Shown here in pieces: positions 6,999-14,194 of a stretch of DNA of 16,107 bases (the stretch's first letter is position 1; every line of letters starts with the position of its first letter). This DNA is from CAZDYP01 sp964509505 (lineage in GTDB: Bacteria; Chloroflexota; Anaerolineae; JACRMK01), in the NCBI GenBank assembly GCA_964509505.1, contig CAZDYP010000132.1, forward strand, positions 1 through 16,107, written 5' to 3'. The notes under the pieces are model-generated. The model searched no databases. It saw only the letters and a list, made by a program, of their open reading frames with translations, and was not told where the DNA came from. The position numbers and the translations under genes are program-made.

Positions 6999-7379
6999 GA
7001 TTGCGTATGGTGGGAGTCGGCGATGAAGCTCCAATCGCAAGGGGGGCTTATGAAATAGGCAGCATTGTGTACGCTCCTCTTTCATTTTCCCCGTGTTGTT
7101 TCCCACAAAAGATTCTTCGTCGTCCACTAATTGCCGATTCATAAGCGCTCGCGCCGCCTACGAAGCTGCTCTAATCGCTGTTCTTCCGCGCCGGGTGTTT
7201 CATCGTAGCGTGCGCTTTAGTTTTACGCCTCCAAAATTTTATGTGGAGTAAAATCTTCGCGTCTGGCACACGCAAGGGACGCGCACCCGTCTGGCTCTGC
7301 TTGGCTACGCTGTGCGCGGTGTGTCGTTGAGCGCGTGTGGTGTGAATCGTAAAGTTGATCTGAGAAAGTGAGTGTTGTG
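6989..7379 (+). promoter_or_regulatory. 391-base gene-free leader of infB with several helices
   Basis: No credible gene was found on either strand. It contains CTTCGT (7115-7120) facing ACGAAG (7160-7165). TTTTA plus CTCCA (7221-7225, 7229-7233) faces TGGAG plus TAAAA (7244-7253), with a 3-base bulge. Two nested 7-bp helices lie near the gene: outer CACACGC (7267-7273) with GCGTGTG (7333-7339), inner CGCGCAC (7280-7286) with GTGCGCG (7312-7318). It matches no RNA family that I recognise. Confidence 0.45.
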
Positions 7380-10300
7380 ATGTCCAATTCGGATACGATG
7401 ACAGTCTCCGACATGAGTTCTGTCGAACTAACGACTGAAGCGTCGTCAGAAATCGTCACGGAGGGTGAGTCCCCTAAAGACCATACCCCTAAGGCGGCCA
7501 AAGCAGCTGATACAGCTGGTGTAAAAACTGAACCAGCGCGTTCTGCGCCAGCGCGCGGGGGATCCAGCTCAAATATCTACGCGCTCATCAAAACCACCGC
7601 CAAGAAGAAAGAAGCGGAGCTTGCGGCGAAGGTAGCTGAACGTCAGAAGGCGAAAGAGCAAGCAGCAGCGAATACGCCGAAATCCACCGACACAGCTAAA
7701 CCCAAGCGTCTATTGCAGATGCCAAGCTTGATTCGTCTGCCCACGCCAGCTGCGTCGCGTCCTGTCCCACTAGCAGCCTCCGAAGCGGCGATTGTGAAAC
7801 CAAGCGCGCCCTCCGTGGAAACTTCACTCGATACCCAGTCAGTTTCACTTGCGCGCTTGGACGATGTGACCAAAGAGGCGACGGTTGCACCTGCTCCCAC
7901 ATCATTGCCCACTGAAAAATCAGAACAAGCTCCGCGGCTCTCGCCCATTACTGCGTCTGCAGAGGTCATGGCAGAGCCAGCAAAGCCTGTTGGTGCGCCC
8001 GCGCAACCCGAAACGCCACCGATATCTACGCCTCCCATTCCTCCAGCCACGGCGAAGCCAATGGGAACGACGTTTGAGCCGACGAAACTTTCTTCAACCG
8101 AGACGCCAGCGGCTCAATTGAGTGAGGAACCAGCGCCTGCCAGCAGCGTCAACCTACCAACCGCATTGACCACGCCGCCAGCAGCGGCTAAAGCGCAACC
8201 CAGTCAGTCACCTCCCTCCAGTAAAGCGCCAGCATCCCGCTCGTCCACCTCAGCAACGTCTAAAGGTGTGACTCCTGAAGAGCCATTGCGTTTGACGAAG
8301 GCTGAGTTGGATCGTCTGTTTGACGAAGCAGCTGAGGGCGGCGAAGCTGCGCCGCACACGACGCGAAAACCTGCATCAGCGAAAGCGGCGACTTCCCCTT
8401 CTGGCGCGAAGTCCACGACCACTGCGTTTACGCGCGGTGGAGCCGCGGTCACCGCTGGACGCCGTGAACGCACGGATCAACAAGCTGTCAAAGGTGGAGC
8501 TCATGGTGGCAAGTCATCAGCCATGCCGGCGCGTCACGATAAGCGTGGGGACCAGTCAGGTGACAGACCTCCATTAGAAAGTCTTCCTCACAGAGATAGA
8601 AACGTAAGCCAACCAGCGGCAGCGGCAAGAGGCGGCGCGCAACCGGGTAATGTAACCGCACAGCCATCGCGCGAAAGGCAACGTGAAGGTTTTGCGCGTG
8701 GGGATGGGCGACGCGAAAATCATCCACGTGTGGATGGACAACGCCAAGGACAACGCAGTAGTCACTCGCGCGGTGACGGGCAGCGCGAAAGTCCTCCGCG
8801 TGGAGATAGTCAACGTGAAGGACAACGTGTTAGTTCCCCGCGTGGTGATAGTCATCCTCGCGGCGAAGGACAGCGCGGCTCACCGGCTTCACAAACACGG
8901 GTAACACGCAGCGCTCGCGACAATGCTCAAGGGCGAGAACTATTGCCAACGGTTGGCTTACCCATCGTCCTGCCTTCGCCCAGCACGCGTGGGCGTAAAC
9001 CGAATGATGCGAAACCGTCTCGTGCGACGCTGACGGACGAAGAGCGCCGCCGCAGCGCGCGCGCCCATGGACGCGCTAACATCCGTCCAACGAAACTGGT
9101 TGCAAAACCCGCGCCGTTACCAGCGGCCACTAAACTTGCGACTTTGCCCTTGTCACCGAGCGGGCCGGTGTTGCTGCCTCCAGTGATTACGGTGCGCGAG
9201 CTCGCGCCTTTGTTACGCACGACGACAGGGGAAATGATCAAGAAATTGATCGAACTGAAAATTTTTGCGACCATCAACCAATCACTCAGCTATGATACGG
9301 CGTCGCTCATCGCCGAAGAATTAGGCATTGAGACAAAGGCACTGGAAGAAGAGAAAGCGAAGCCTGAAGCGCCTGCGATACTTGCGCGCACGACCGTGAC
9401 AGAAGCTGAACAAGGTAAATTGCAACCGCGCCCGCCCGTGGTGACAATCTTGGGTCATGTGGATCATGGTAAAACGTCGTTGCTCGACGCGATTCGCAGC
9501 ACGAACGTCGCCGCAGGCGAGGCAGGTGGCATTACGCAGCACATCGGCGCGTATCAGGTCGAAAAGCAGGGACGCAAAATTACGTTCCTCGATACGCCTG
9601 GTCATGCTGCGTTTACGGCGATGCGCGCAAGAGGCGCGCAAGTGACCGATGTAGCAGTGTTGGTAGTTGCAGCCGATGACGGCGTGATGCCGCAAACCAA
9701 AGAAGCCATCAACCACGCGCGTGCGGCAAATGTGCCAATAGTTGTCGCGCTTAACAAAATTGATCGCGAAACCGCCGAACCGCAACGCGTGATACGCCAA
9801 TTAGCGGATGCGGGCGTCATTGTGGAAGAATGGGGCGGCGATACGCCCATGGTGAAAGTCTCGGCGAAAAAATTGACGGGCATTGATGAGTTGCTCGAAA
9901 TGATTTTGCTCGTTACGGATCTGTCTGAACTGAAAGCGAACCCTGAACGGTCAGCCTTGGGCACCGTGATCGAAGCCGAGATGGATCGCAGCCGAGGCCC
10001 CATCGCGACGTTGTTGGTGCAACAAGGCACGTTGCGCACGGGTGATTACATCGTCATTGACGATATCTACGGGCGGGTGCGCGCGATGTTCAACGAGCGC
10101 GACCAAAAACTGGAGGAGGCAAGCCCTTCGACCCCTGTCGTCGTCTTGGGCTTGCCGTCTGTGCCACAAGCCGGCGATACGTTCAAAGTAGTCGAAGATG
10201 AACGCACGGCGCGCGCCTTGGCAGACAAAGCTGCGGAAGCGCAAGCGCAACCCACAAGCCGCGCAGTGAAGGCGTTGAGCCTAGATGATTTGTACACGCA

Positions 10301-10919
10301 AATGCAAGCCGGCAAAGTCAAGGAGCTAAATATCGTTCTGAAAGCCGACGTGCAAGGCTCAATTGAGCCCATTCGCAATTCGTTGGAGAAACTGAGCGCT
10401 GAAGAGCTGCGCGTGCGTATTTTGCACGAGGCGACGGGCGCCATCAGCGAGTCCGACGTGAGTCTGGCGCTGGCTTCTGATGCCATTGTCATCGGCTTCC
10501 ACGTCGAGCCCGACCCCGCGGCAGAACGCTTGGCACGCAACGAGGGCGTGGATATTCGTACCTACAACATCATTTATAATTTGATCGAAGACGTCGAAAA
10601 GGCGTTGAAGGGTTTGCTCGAACCGAAGTACAAAGAAGTAATCACAGGACATGCCGAGGTGCGCATGACGTTCAAAGTATCAAAGCACAATGTGGCAGGC
10701 AGTTACGTGACCGATGGCAAAGCCTCGCGGAGTGGGCAGGCGCGCGTGTTGCGCGCAGGCAAGATTGTCTATGATGGACGTGTGGCGTCGCTCAAGCGTT
10801 TCACCGAAGATGTGCGCGAAGTGGCAACGAACTTTGAGTGCGGCCTCATGCTGGAAGGCTTCGAGGACGTGAAGCAAGGCGACGTCGTCGAGTTTTATCA
10901 TAAAGAGAAAGAGGAATAG
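7380..10919 (+). CDS. infB: Translation initiation factor IF-2
   Basis: About 1179 aa from ATG 7380. IF-2 is the GTPase that places fMet-tRNA on the 30S subunit and drives subunit joining. Residues 1 to about 600 are low-complexity Ala/Pro/Ser/Lys-rich, with an RG-rich repeat block at about 440-501. IF2_N is at about 600-660 (ITVRELAPLL). The G domain is complete: G1 GHVDHGKT (692-699), G2 GGITQHIG, G3 DTPGH, G4 NKID, G5 SAK. Domains II, III (LKADVQGSIEPIRNSLEKL) and the C-terminal fMet-tRNA-binding domain (VAGSYVTDGKASRSG, then FECGLMLEGF) follow. GTG 7368 and GTG 7377 are alternative starts; ATG 7380 is preferred, with AGTGAG 6 bases upstream. The length is well above the 700-900 aa of most bacterial IF-2, all because of the N-terminal region. 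The stop is followed at once by a heptad array. Confidence 0.97.
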   Translation: MSNSDTMTVSDMSSVELTTEASSEIVTEGESPKDHTPKAAKAADTAGVKTEPARSAPARGGSSSNIYALIKTTAKKKEAELAAKVAERQKAKEQAAANTPKSTDTAKPKRLLQMPSLIRLPTPAASRPVPLAASEAAIVKPSAPSVETSLDTQSVSLARLDDVTKEATVAPAPTSLPTEKSEQAPRLSPITASAEVMAEPAKPVGAPAQPETPPISTPPIPPATAKPMGTTFEPTKLSSTETPAAQLSEEPAPASSVNLPTALTTPPAAAKAQPSQSPPSSKAPASRSSTSATSKGVTPEEPLRLTKAELDRLFDEAAEGGEAAPHTTRKPASAKAATSPSGAKSTTTAFTRGGAAVTAGRRERTDQQAVKGGAHGGKSSAMPARHDKRGDQSGDRPPLESLPHRDRNVSQPAAAARGGAQPGNVTAQPSRERQREGFARGDGRRENHPRVDGQRQGQRSSHSRGDGQRESPPRGDSQREGQRVSSPRGDSHPRGEGQRGSPASQTRVTRSARDNAQGRELLPTVGLPIVLPSPSTRGRKPNDAKPSRATLTDEERRRSARAHGRANIRPTKLVAKPAPLPAATKLATLPLSPSGPVLLPPVITVRELAPLLRTTTGEMIKKLIELKIFATINQSLSYDTASLIAEELGIETKALEEEKAKPEAPAILARTTVTEAEQGKLQPRPPVVTILGHVDHGKTSLLDAIRSTNVAAGEAGGITQHIGAYQVEKQGRKITFLDTPGHAAFTAMRARGAQVTDVAVLVVAADDGVMPQTKEAINHARAANVPIVVALNKIDRETAEPQRVIRQLADAGVIVEEWGGDTPMVKVSAKKLTGIDELLEMILLVTDLSELKANPERSALGTVIEAEMDRSRGPIATLLVQQGTLRTGDYIVIDDIYGRVRAMFNERDQKLEEASPSTPVVVLGLPSVPQAGDTFKVVEDERTARALADKAAEAQAQPTSRAVKALSLDDLYTQMQAGKVKELNIVLKADVQGSIEPIRNSLEKLSAEELRVRILHEATGAISESDVSLALASDAIVIGFHVEPDPAAERLARNEGVDIRTYNIIYNLIEDVEKALKGLLEPKYKEVITGHAEVRMTFKVSKHNVAGSYVTDGKASRSGQARVLRAGKIVYDGRVASLKRFTEDVREVATNFECGLMLEGFEDVKQGDVVEFYHKEKEE
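8697..8884 (+). repeat. infB: Coding RG-rich repeat in the IF-2 N-terminal region
   Basis: Imperfect protein units RGDGRRENHP, RVDGQRQGQRSSHS, RGDGQRESPP, RGDSQREGQRVSSP, then shorter copies. Units of about 10 and 14 residues alternate (roughly residues 440-501). It is basic and flexible, like RGG-type RNA-binding tracts. It does not share the 7-base rhythm of the intergenic arrays. Confidence 0.75.
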
Positions 10920-10920
10920 T

Positions 10921-11003
10921 TGCTAGTCGCCCGTCATTAGTCGCTCATCGCTCATCGCTAATGACTAGCGGCTAATGGCTGGCAGCTAATGACTAACGAC
11001 TAA
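10921..11003. repeat. Heptad inverted array between infB and rbfA, word TAATGAC / GTCATTA
   Basis: The left part (10921-10957) uses words of GTCGCTA/GTCATTA sense. The right part (10958-11003) uses TAATGAC, TAGCGGC, TAACGAC. GTCATTAG (10933-10940) pairs perfectly with CTAATGAC at 10958-10965 or 10986-10993. The array fills the whole gap: it starts right after the infB stop codon and ends on the base before the rbfA ATG. Confidence 0.88.
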
Positions 11004-11342
11004 ATGGCAACTTCCAGACGACAACACCGCGTGAATCATCTACTGCATCATGAGATTAGCAATGTGCTTGAACGAGAACTGGACGACCCGCGTTTAACGG
11101 GTTTGACTGTGAGCGGAGTCGAGATTTCACCCGACCTCCGTTATGCGCGCGTGTTCATTGTCATGGCAGCCGATGCGCTACCGGAGGTGGAGGTGCGCGC
11201 AGGTTTGGAGAGCGCGAAGCCGTTCTTGCGACGCGAGCTCGCTAAACGCGTGCAACTGCGCGTTATGCCCGAACTGGATTTTCGCTTTGATCATTCACTC
11301 GACTACGCCGAGCGCATCGAGCGACTTTTGGCTAGGCGCTAA
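11004..11342 (+). CDS. rbfA: 30S ribosome-binding factor RbfA
   Basis: 112 aa, the usual RbfA size. RbfA binds immature 30S subunits and helps the 5' end of 16S rRNA mature. Signatures: the N-terminal helix RRQHRVNHLLHHEISNVL (5-22), DDPRLTGLTVSGVEISPDLR (27-46), and the C-terminal segment LRVMPELDFRFDHSLDYAERI typical of the KH-like fold. The heptad array runs directly into the start codon, so there is no Shine-Dalgarno; initiation may be weak or depend on other features. Its stop codon is set in another repeat-like patch (11333-11350, GGCTAGGCGC followed by GCCTAGCGC). Confidence 0.95.
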   Translation: MATSRRQHRVNHLLHHEISNVLERELDDPRLTGLTVSGVEISPDLRYARVFIVMAADALPEVEVRAGLESAKPFLRRELAKRVQLRVMPELDFRFDHSLDYAERIERLLARR

Positions 11343-11421
11343 TGCCTAGCGCAGCTTTAGCAAAGCGATTGCGCAGCCGGCGCTCGCGCGCTCGACCGCG
11401 TGTGTCGCATGGAATGGGAAC

Positions 11422-11437
11422 GGCGTTAGAGAACGCC
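11422..11437. other. Small hairpin in the rbfA-nrnA gap
   Basis: GGCGTT (11422-11427), loop AGAG, AACGCC (11432-11437). It has no T tract, so it is not an intrinsic terminator. The rest of this 160-base gap holds no gene. Confidence 0.35.
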
Positions 11438-11465
11438 TCCTCCTGCAACAAAGGTTTGCTAATCC

Positions 11466-11496
11466 TGCGCTAGCCACTAGCGACTAGCGACTAGAA
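11466..11496. repeat. Heptad array before nrnA, word CTAGCGA
   Basis: Four tandem 7-base words of the type CTAGCCA, CTAGCGA, CTAGCGA, CTAGAAG run up to the sequence just before the nrnA start. A possible opposite arm is the patch around the rbfA stop (11333-11350, GCTAGGCGCTAATGCCTAGC). This copy is shorter and more degenerate than those on either side. Confidence 0.65.
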
Positions 11497-11502
11497 GACG
11501 AT

Positions 11503-12486
11503 ATGATTTCTCGATTTACCGCCTCACCGTCCGCGCGTGAGGCGATTCGTTTCATCCAAGCGGCGTCCAAAGTGTACATCACGGCGCACGTCAAACCCGA
11601 TGGCGATGCTATTGGCTCGGCGTTGGGGTTGTATTGGGCGCTGACGCAACTAGGCAAAATCGCGCATGTGGCGTGTCCCGATCCGATTCCCGATTCGTTC
11701 AACTTTTTGCCGGGCTATGAGCTGTTCAAGTCGCGCAAACCCGAACCCGACGAGCTGATTTGTGTGTTGGATTCGAGCGACTTGGGGCGGCTGGAGGGTA
11801 TCCACGATGAGCGGCTCTTTCGGCATCGCCCCGTGTTGAACATTGACCATCACGTGACCAACGTGCGCTTTGGCACGGTCAACTGGATCGAGCCGAGGGC
11901 GGCTTCGACGGCGGAGATCATCTATGAGTTAAGCTTGACGTTGGGCGCACGATTAGAGCCAGCCATCGCCACGTGCTTATTGACAGGCATTGCGACAGAC
12001 ACACTGGCCTTTCGCGTCTCAAGCACGACGCCTGAGTTGATGGAAGTTTCGGCGCAGCTGATGCGCGCGGGCGCGTCGCTGTCAACGATTATCGAATATA
12101 CTTTCAATACGAAAGAACTGTCCGATCTGCGTTTGCAGGGTAAATTGCTGGCGTCCATGCAAGTCGAGGATGGGTTGGTGTGGGCGGACAACACCTTGCA
12201 AATTCGCAAAGAGGCAGGCGCGCGAGAAAATGGCGGCAGCGGTATGGGCACGACATTGTTGAGCGGCAAGACGACGAAAATTTCCGTCATCTTCATCGAG
12301 CGTGAAGCGGAAAAAATCGAAGTCAGTTTTCGCTCGCGCGTCGGTTACGATGTCGCACAGATTGCGGCACAACTCGGCGGCGGCGGCCACCCGCAAGCAT
12401 CGGGCTGCACCTTGAACTGCACACTAGAAGAAGCGCATCAGCGCGTGTTGCCAGCGGTGCGGGCTTTAGCTCGGATTAGTCGCTAG
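11503..12486 (+). CDS. nrnA: DHH/DHHA1 phosphoesterase, NrnA-type oligoribonuclease / pAp phosphatase
   Basis: 327 aa, the normal NrnA length. The enzyme degrades 2-5-nt RNA and often also dephosphorylates pAp. Metal ligands are visible: HVKPDGD (29-35), LDSSD (89-93), NIDHH (113-117, the DHH motif) and TGIATDT (161-167). The DHHA1 substrate-binding motif GGGGHPQASG is at 292-301. Its position between rbfA and truB is the standard one. Upstream purines (AGAAGACG) offer only a weak Shine-Dalgarno. The last three residues and the stop codon (ATTAGTCGCTAG) belong to the following heptad array, so the array has set the C-terminus. Confidence 0.93.
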   Translation: MISRFTASPSAREAIRFIQAASKVYITAHVKPDGDAIGSALGLYWALTQLGKIAHVACPDPIPDSFNFLPGYELFKSRKPEPDELICVLDSSDLGRLEGIHDERLFRHRPVLNIDHHVTNVRFGTVNWIEPRAASTAEIIYELSLTLGARLEPAIATCLLTGIATDTLAFRVSSTTPELMEVSAQLMRAGASLSTIIEYTFNTKELSDLRLQGKLLASMQVEDGLVWADNTLQIRKEAGARENGGSGMGTTLLSGKTTKISVIFIEREAEKIEVSFRSRVGYDVAQIAAQLGGGGHPQASGCTLNCTLEEAHQRVLPAVRALARISR

Positions 12487-12600
12487 TTGCTAGTCGCTCG
12501 TCGCTAGTCATTAGTCATTAGTGACAAGTGACAAGCGACTAATGACTGCCGACTAATGACTCATGACTAACGACCAACGACTAACGCCTAGCGACGAGTG
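12475..12600. repeat. Long heptad inverted array between nrnA and truB
   Basis: The left arm (12475-12522) is made of GTCGCTA, GTTGCTA and GTCATTA words. The right arm (12538-12600) is made of TAATGAC, TAACGAC and TAGCGAC words. The core is a perfect 10-bp stem, AGTCATTAGT (12513-12522) with ACTAATGACT (12538-12547), around a 15-base loop. It is the longest array of the window and uses the same word family as the infB-rbfA copy. Confidence 0.9.
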
Positions 12601-12605
12601 AGCAA

Positions 12606-13496
12606 GTGACCAACTCAGGACTCATCAACTTGCATAAGCCCGTCGGGCCAACCTCGTTTCAGATGATTGGCTGGTTGCGACGCCTGACGGGCATCCAAAA
12701 AATTGGACACGCCGGCACGCTCGATCCGTTGGCAAGTGGGGTATTGCCCATCTGCGTTGGCAAGGCGGTGCGTCTGAGCGAATATCTGTTGAGCGCTGAC
12801 AAGGTGTATCGCGCGGAAATCACGTTTGGCATTCGCACCAGCACTGACGATGGCGAAGGGCAAATCGTTTCACGACAACCAGTGACATTTGCGCGCGAGT
12901 CATTGCAGCAACTGCTGACGGAATTTGTGGGCGAACAGGAGCAAGTGCCGCCGCAATATGCTGCCATCAAAGTTGCGGGTAAGCCCATGTACAAACTGGC
13001 GCGCCAAGGCAAAGCCATTGACCTTGCGCCACGGCGCATCGTGATCGAGCGCTTGACGTTGTTGACGTGGCACTGCGCTGACGATGGCGCGCGCGCGGAG
13101 CTGGAGATTGCCTGCAGCAAAGGCACATATATCCGCGCATTGGCGCGTGATGTGGGTGAGCGTATGGGCTGTGGCGCGTATCTTTCTGCGTTGGCGCGGA
13201 CGCACTGCGGCGTGTTCAAGTTGAGCGAAGCCGTCACGCCGACGCAACTCGCAAACGCCGCCGATTGGCGCGCCTATTTGCTGCCGATGGATGCCGGCTT
13301 GTTGCATTGGTCTTCGGTGCGGCTATCGGAAGCCGAGGCGCAACGGATTCGAAATGGGTTAAACGTCGCCAGGGAAATATCAAATCCCACCCAGCTCATC
13401 CGCGCCTATGATGCGACAGGACAATTTTTTGCGCTGCTCAAATATGATGCTCACGCGCGGCTGGTGCGTCCCGTCAAAGTCTTGTTAGAAAGTTGA
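12606..13496 (+). CDS. truB: tRNA pseudouridine(55) synthase TruB
   Basis: 296 aa. TruB isomerises U55 in the T loop of tRNAs and also acts as an RNA chaperone. Signatures: the N-terminal NLHKPVGPTSF (8-18), the catalytic motif GHAGTLDPLASGVLP (34-48) with catalytic Asp40, a Tyr in KVYRAEITFG, and CSKGTYIRALARDVGE, which packs against the active site. GTG 12606 is the only start that keeps the full N-terminus; the heptad array ends a few bases upstream (GACGAGTGAG), giving a poor Shine-Dalgarno. The stop overlaps the possible TTG start of the next gene by four bases. Confidence 0.95.
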   Translation: MTNSGLINLHKPVGPTSFQMIGWLRRLTGIQKIGHAGTLDPLASGVLPICVGKAVRLSEYLLSADKVYRAEITFGIRTSTDDGEGQIVSRQPVTFARESLQQLLTEFVGEQEQVPPQYAAIKVAGKPMYKLARQGKAIDLAPRRIVIERLTLLTWHCADDGARAELEIACSKGTYIRALARDVGERMGCGAYLSALARTHCGVFKLSEAVTPTQLANAADWRAYLLPMDAGLLHWSSVRLSEAEAQRIRNGLNVAREISNPTQLIRAYDATGQFFALLKYDAHARLVRPVKVLLES

Positions 13497-13531
13497 ACCC
13501 TGAGCTTCGCAATTCTCGCTTCACGGTGCTT

Positions 13532-14110
13532 ATGCAAATTTTTCATGGCTTCCCCGCTGCTCCGCTTTCCACCGAGTCCACTCTCACTATTGGTATTTTT
13601 GACGGCGTACATCGCGGACATCAAATGCTGATTGGGCGCGCCCTGCAAGCCGCGCGCGCCGCGCAACGCGTGTGTGGCGTGATGACGTTCCATCCGCATC
13701 CGGTCGAGGTGTTAGCGCCCCACAAATCATTGCGTTATCTCAGCGACCTCGAGACCCGTGCGCGATTGATTGCGGCGTTGGGTGTGGACTATTTTTGTGT
13801 CGTGCCGTTCACCCCTGAAGTCGCGCGCACCGTGGCGCGCGATTTTGTGACGCTGCTGCTGGAACGCTTGCGATTGCGCGAGTTGGTGATCGGTCATGAC
13901 TTCACGCTCGGCTACCAACGGCAAGGCAATGCCGCATTCTTGCGCGAGCTCGGCGAGGAGTGGGGCTTCGCGGTGCAAGTGGTCGAGCCGTTGCTGCTGG
14001 GCGGGGAGATTGTGAGCAGCACGCGGATTCGTCGCTTGTTGAGTGAAGGGCGTCTCGCTGAGGCGCGCGAGTTATTGGGGTATCCGATTCAAGACGCCGA
14101 AGGCGCTTGA
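13532..14110 (+). CDS. ribF: FAD synthetase (FMN adenylyltransferase) domain protein, RibF-like, lacking riboflavin kinase
   Basis: 192 aa from ATG 13532; the frame opens at TTG 13493, overlapping the truB stop, as an alternative. It matches the N-terminal adenylyltransferase half of RibF: GIFDGVHRGH (21-30, nucleotide binding; the usual Asn after the first Gly is Ile here), FHPHP (53-57), GHDFTLGYQRQGN (121-133) and SSTRIR (162-167). The usual C-terminal riboflavin kinase domain is missing: the protein stops at the linker (LLGYPIQDAEGA), and a promoter begins two bases later. No frameshifted kinase remnant is visible downstream. The reaction expected is FMN plus ATP to FAD; FMN would have to come from a separate kinase. 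Its place after truB is normal for ribF. Confidence 0.88.
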   Translation: MQIFHGFPAAPLSTESTLTIGIFDGVHRGHQMLIGRALQAARAAQRVCGVMTFHPHPVEVLAPHKSLRYLSDLETRARLIAALGVDYFCVVPFTPEVARTVARDFVTLLLERLRLRELVIGHDFTLGYQRQGNAAFLRELGEEWGFAVQVVEPLLLGGEIVSSTRIRRLLSEGRLAEARELLGYPIQDAEGA

Positions 14111-14118
14111 GGTATAAT
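14088..14118 (+). promoter_or_regulatory. Promoter of the UbiA-family gene
   Basis: A perfect -10 TATAAT (14113-14118) with a weak -35, TTCAAG (14088-14093), 19 bases upstream. It lies across the end of ribF. A leader of about 70 bases follows with no recognised riboswitch. Confidence 0.5.
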
Positions 14119-14182
14119 GGGCGCAAAGAAAGGGGAAAGCAGAAGAGCTCGCCGGTTGCCAAACTCTGTGTGATCTTATTGA

Positions 14183-14188
14183 AGGAGG
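14183..14188 (+). promoter_or_regulatory. Shine-Dalgarno AGGAGG of the prenyltransferase
   Basis: AGGAGG lies 6 bases before ATG 14195. It sits only 1 base before the earlier ATG at 14190, so it fixes 14195 as the start. Confidence 0.85.
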
Positions 14189-14194
14189 CATGAC

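Noticed and set aside
6989..7379. A gene for an L7Ae-type protein between rnpM and infB.
   Set aside because: All frames are broken by stops and none shows the L7Ae pattern.
8697..8884. Treating the IF-2 RG-rich repeat as another heptad array.
   Set aside because: Its units are 10-14 codons with in-frame period, no 7-base rhythm and no inverted arm; it is a protein-level repeat.
12475..12600. CRISPR array.
   Set aside because: The units are only 7 bases long with no spacers, the orientation inverts at the centre, and no cas gene is near.
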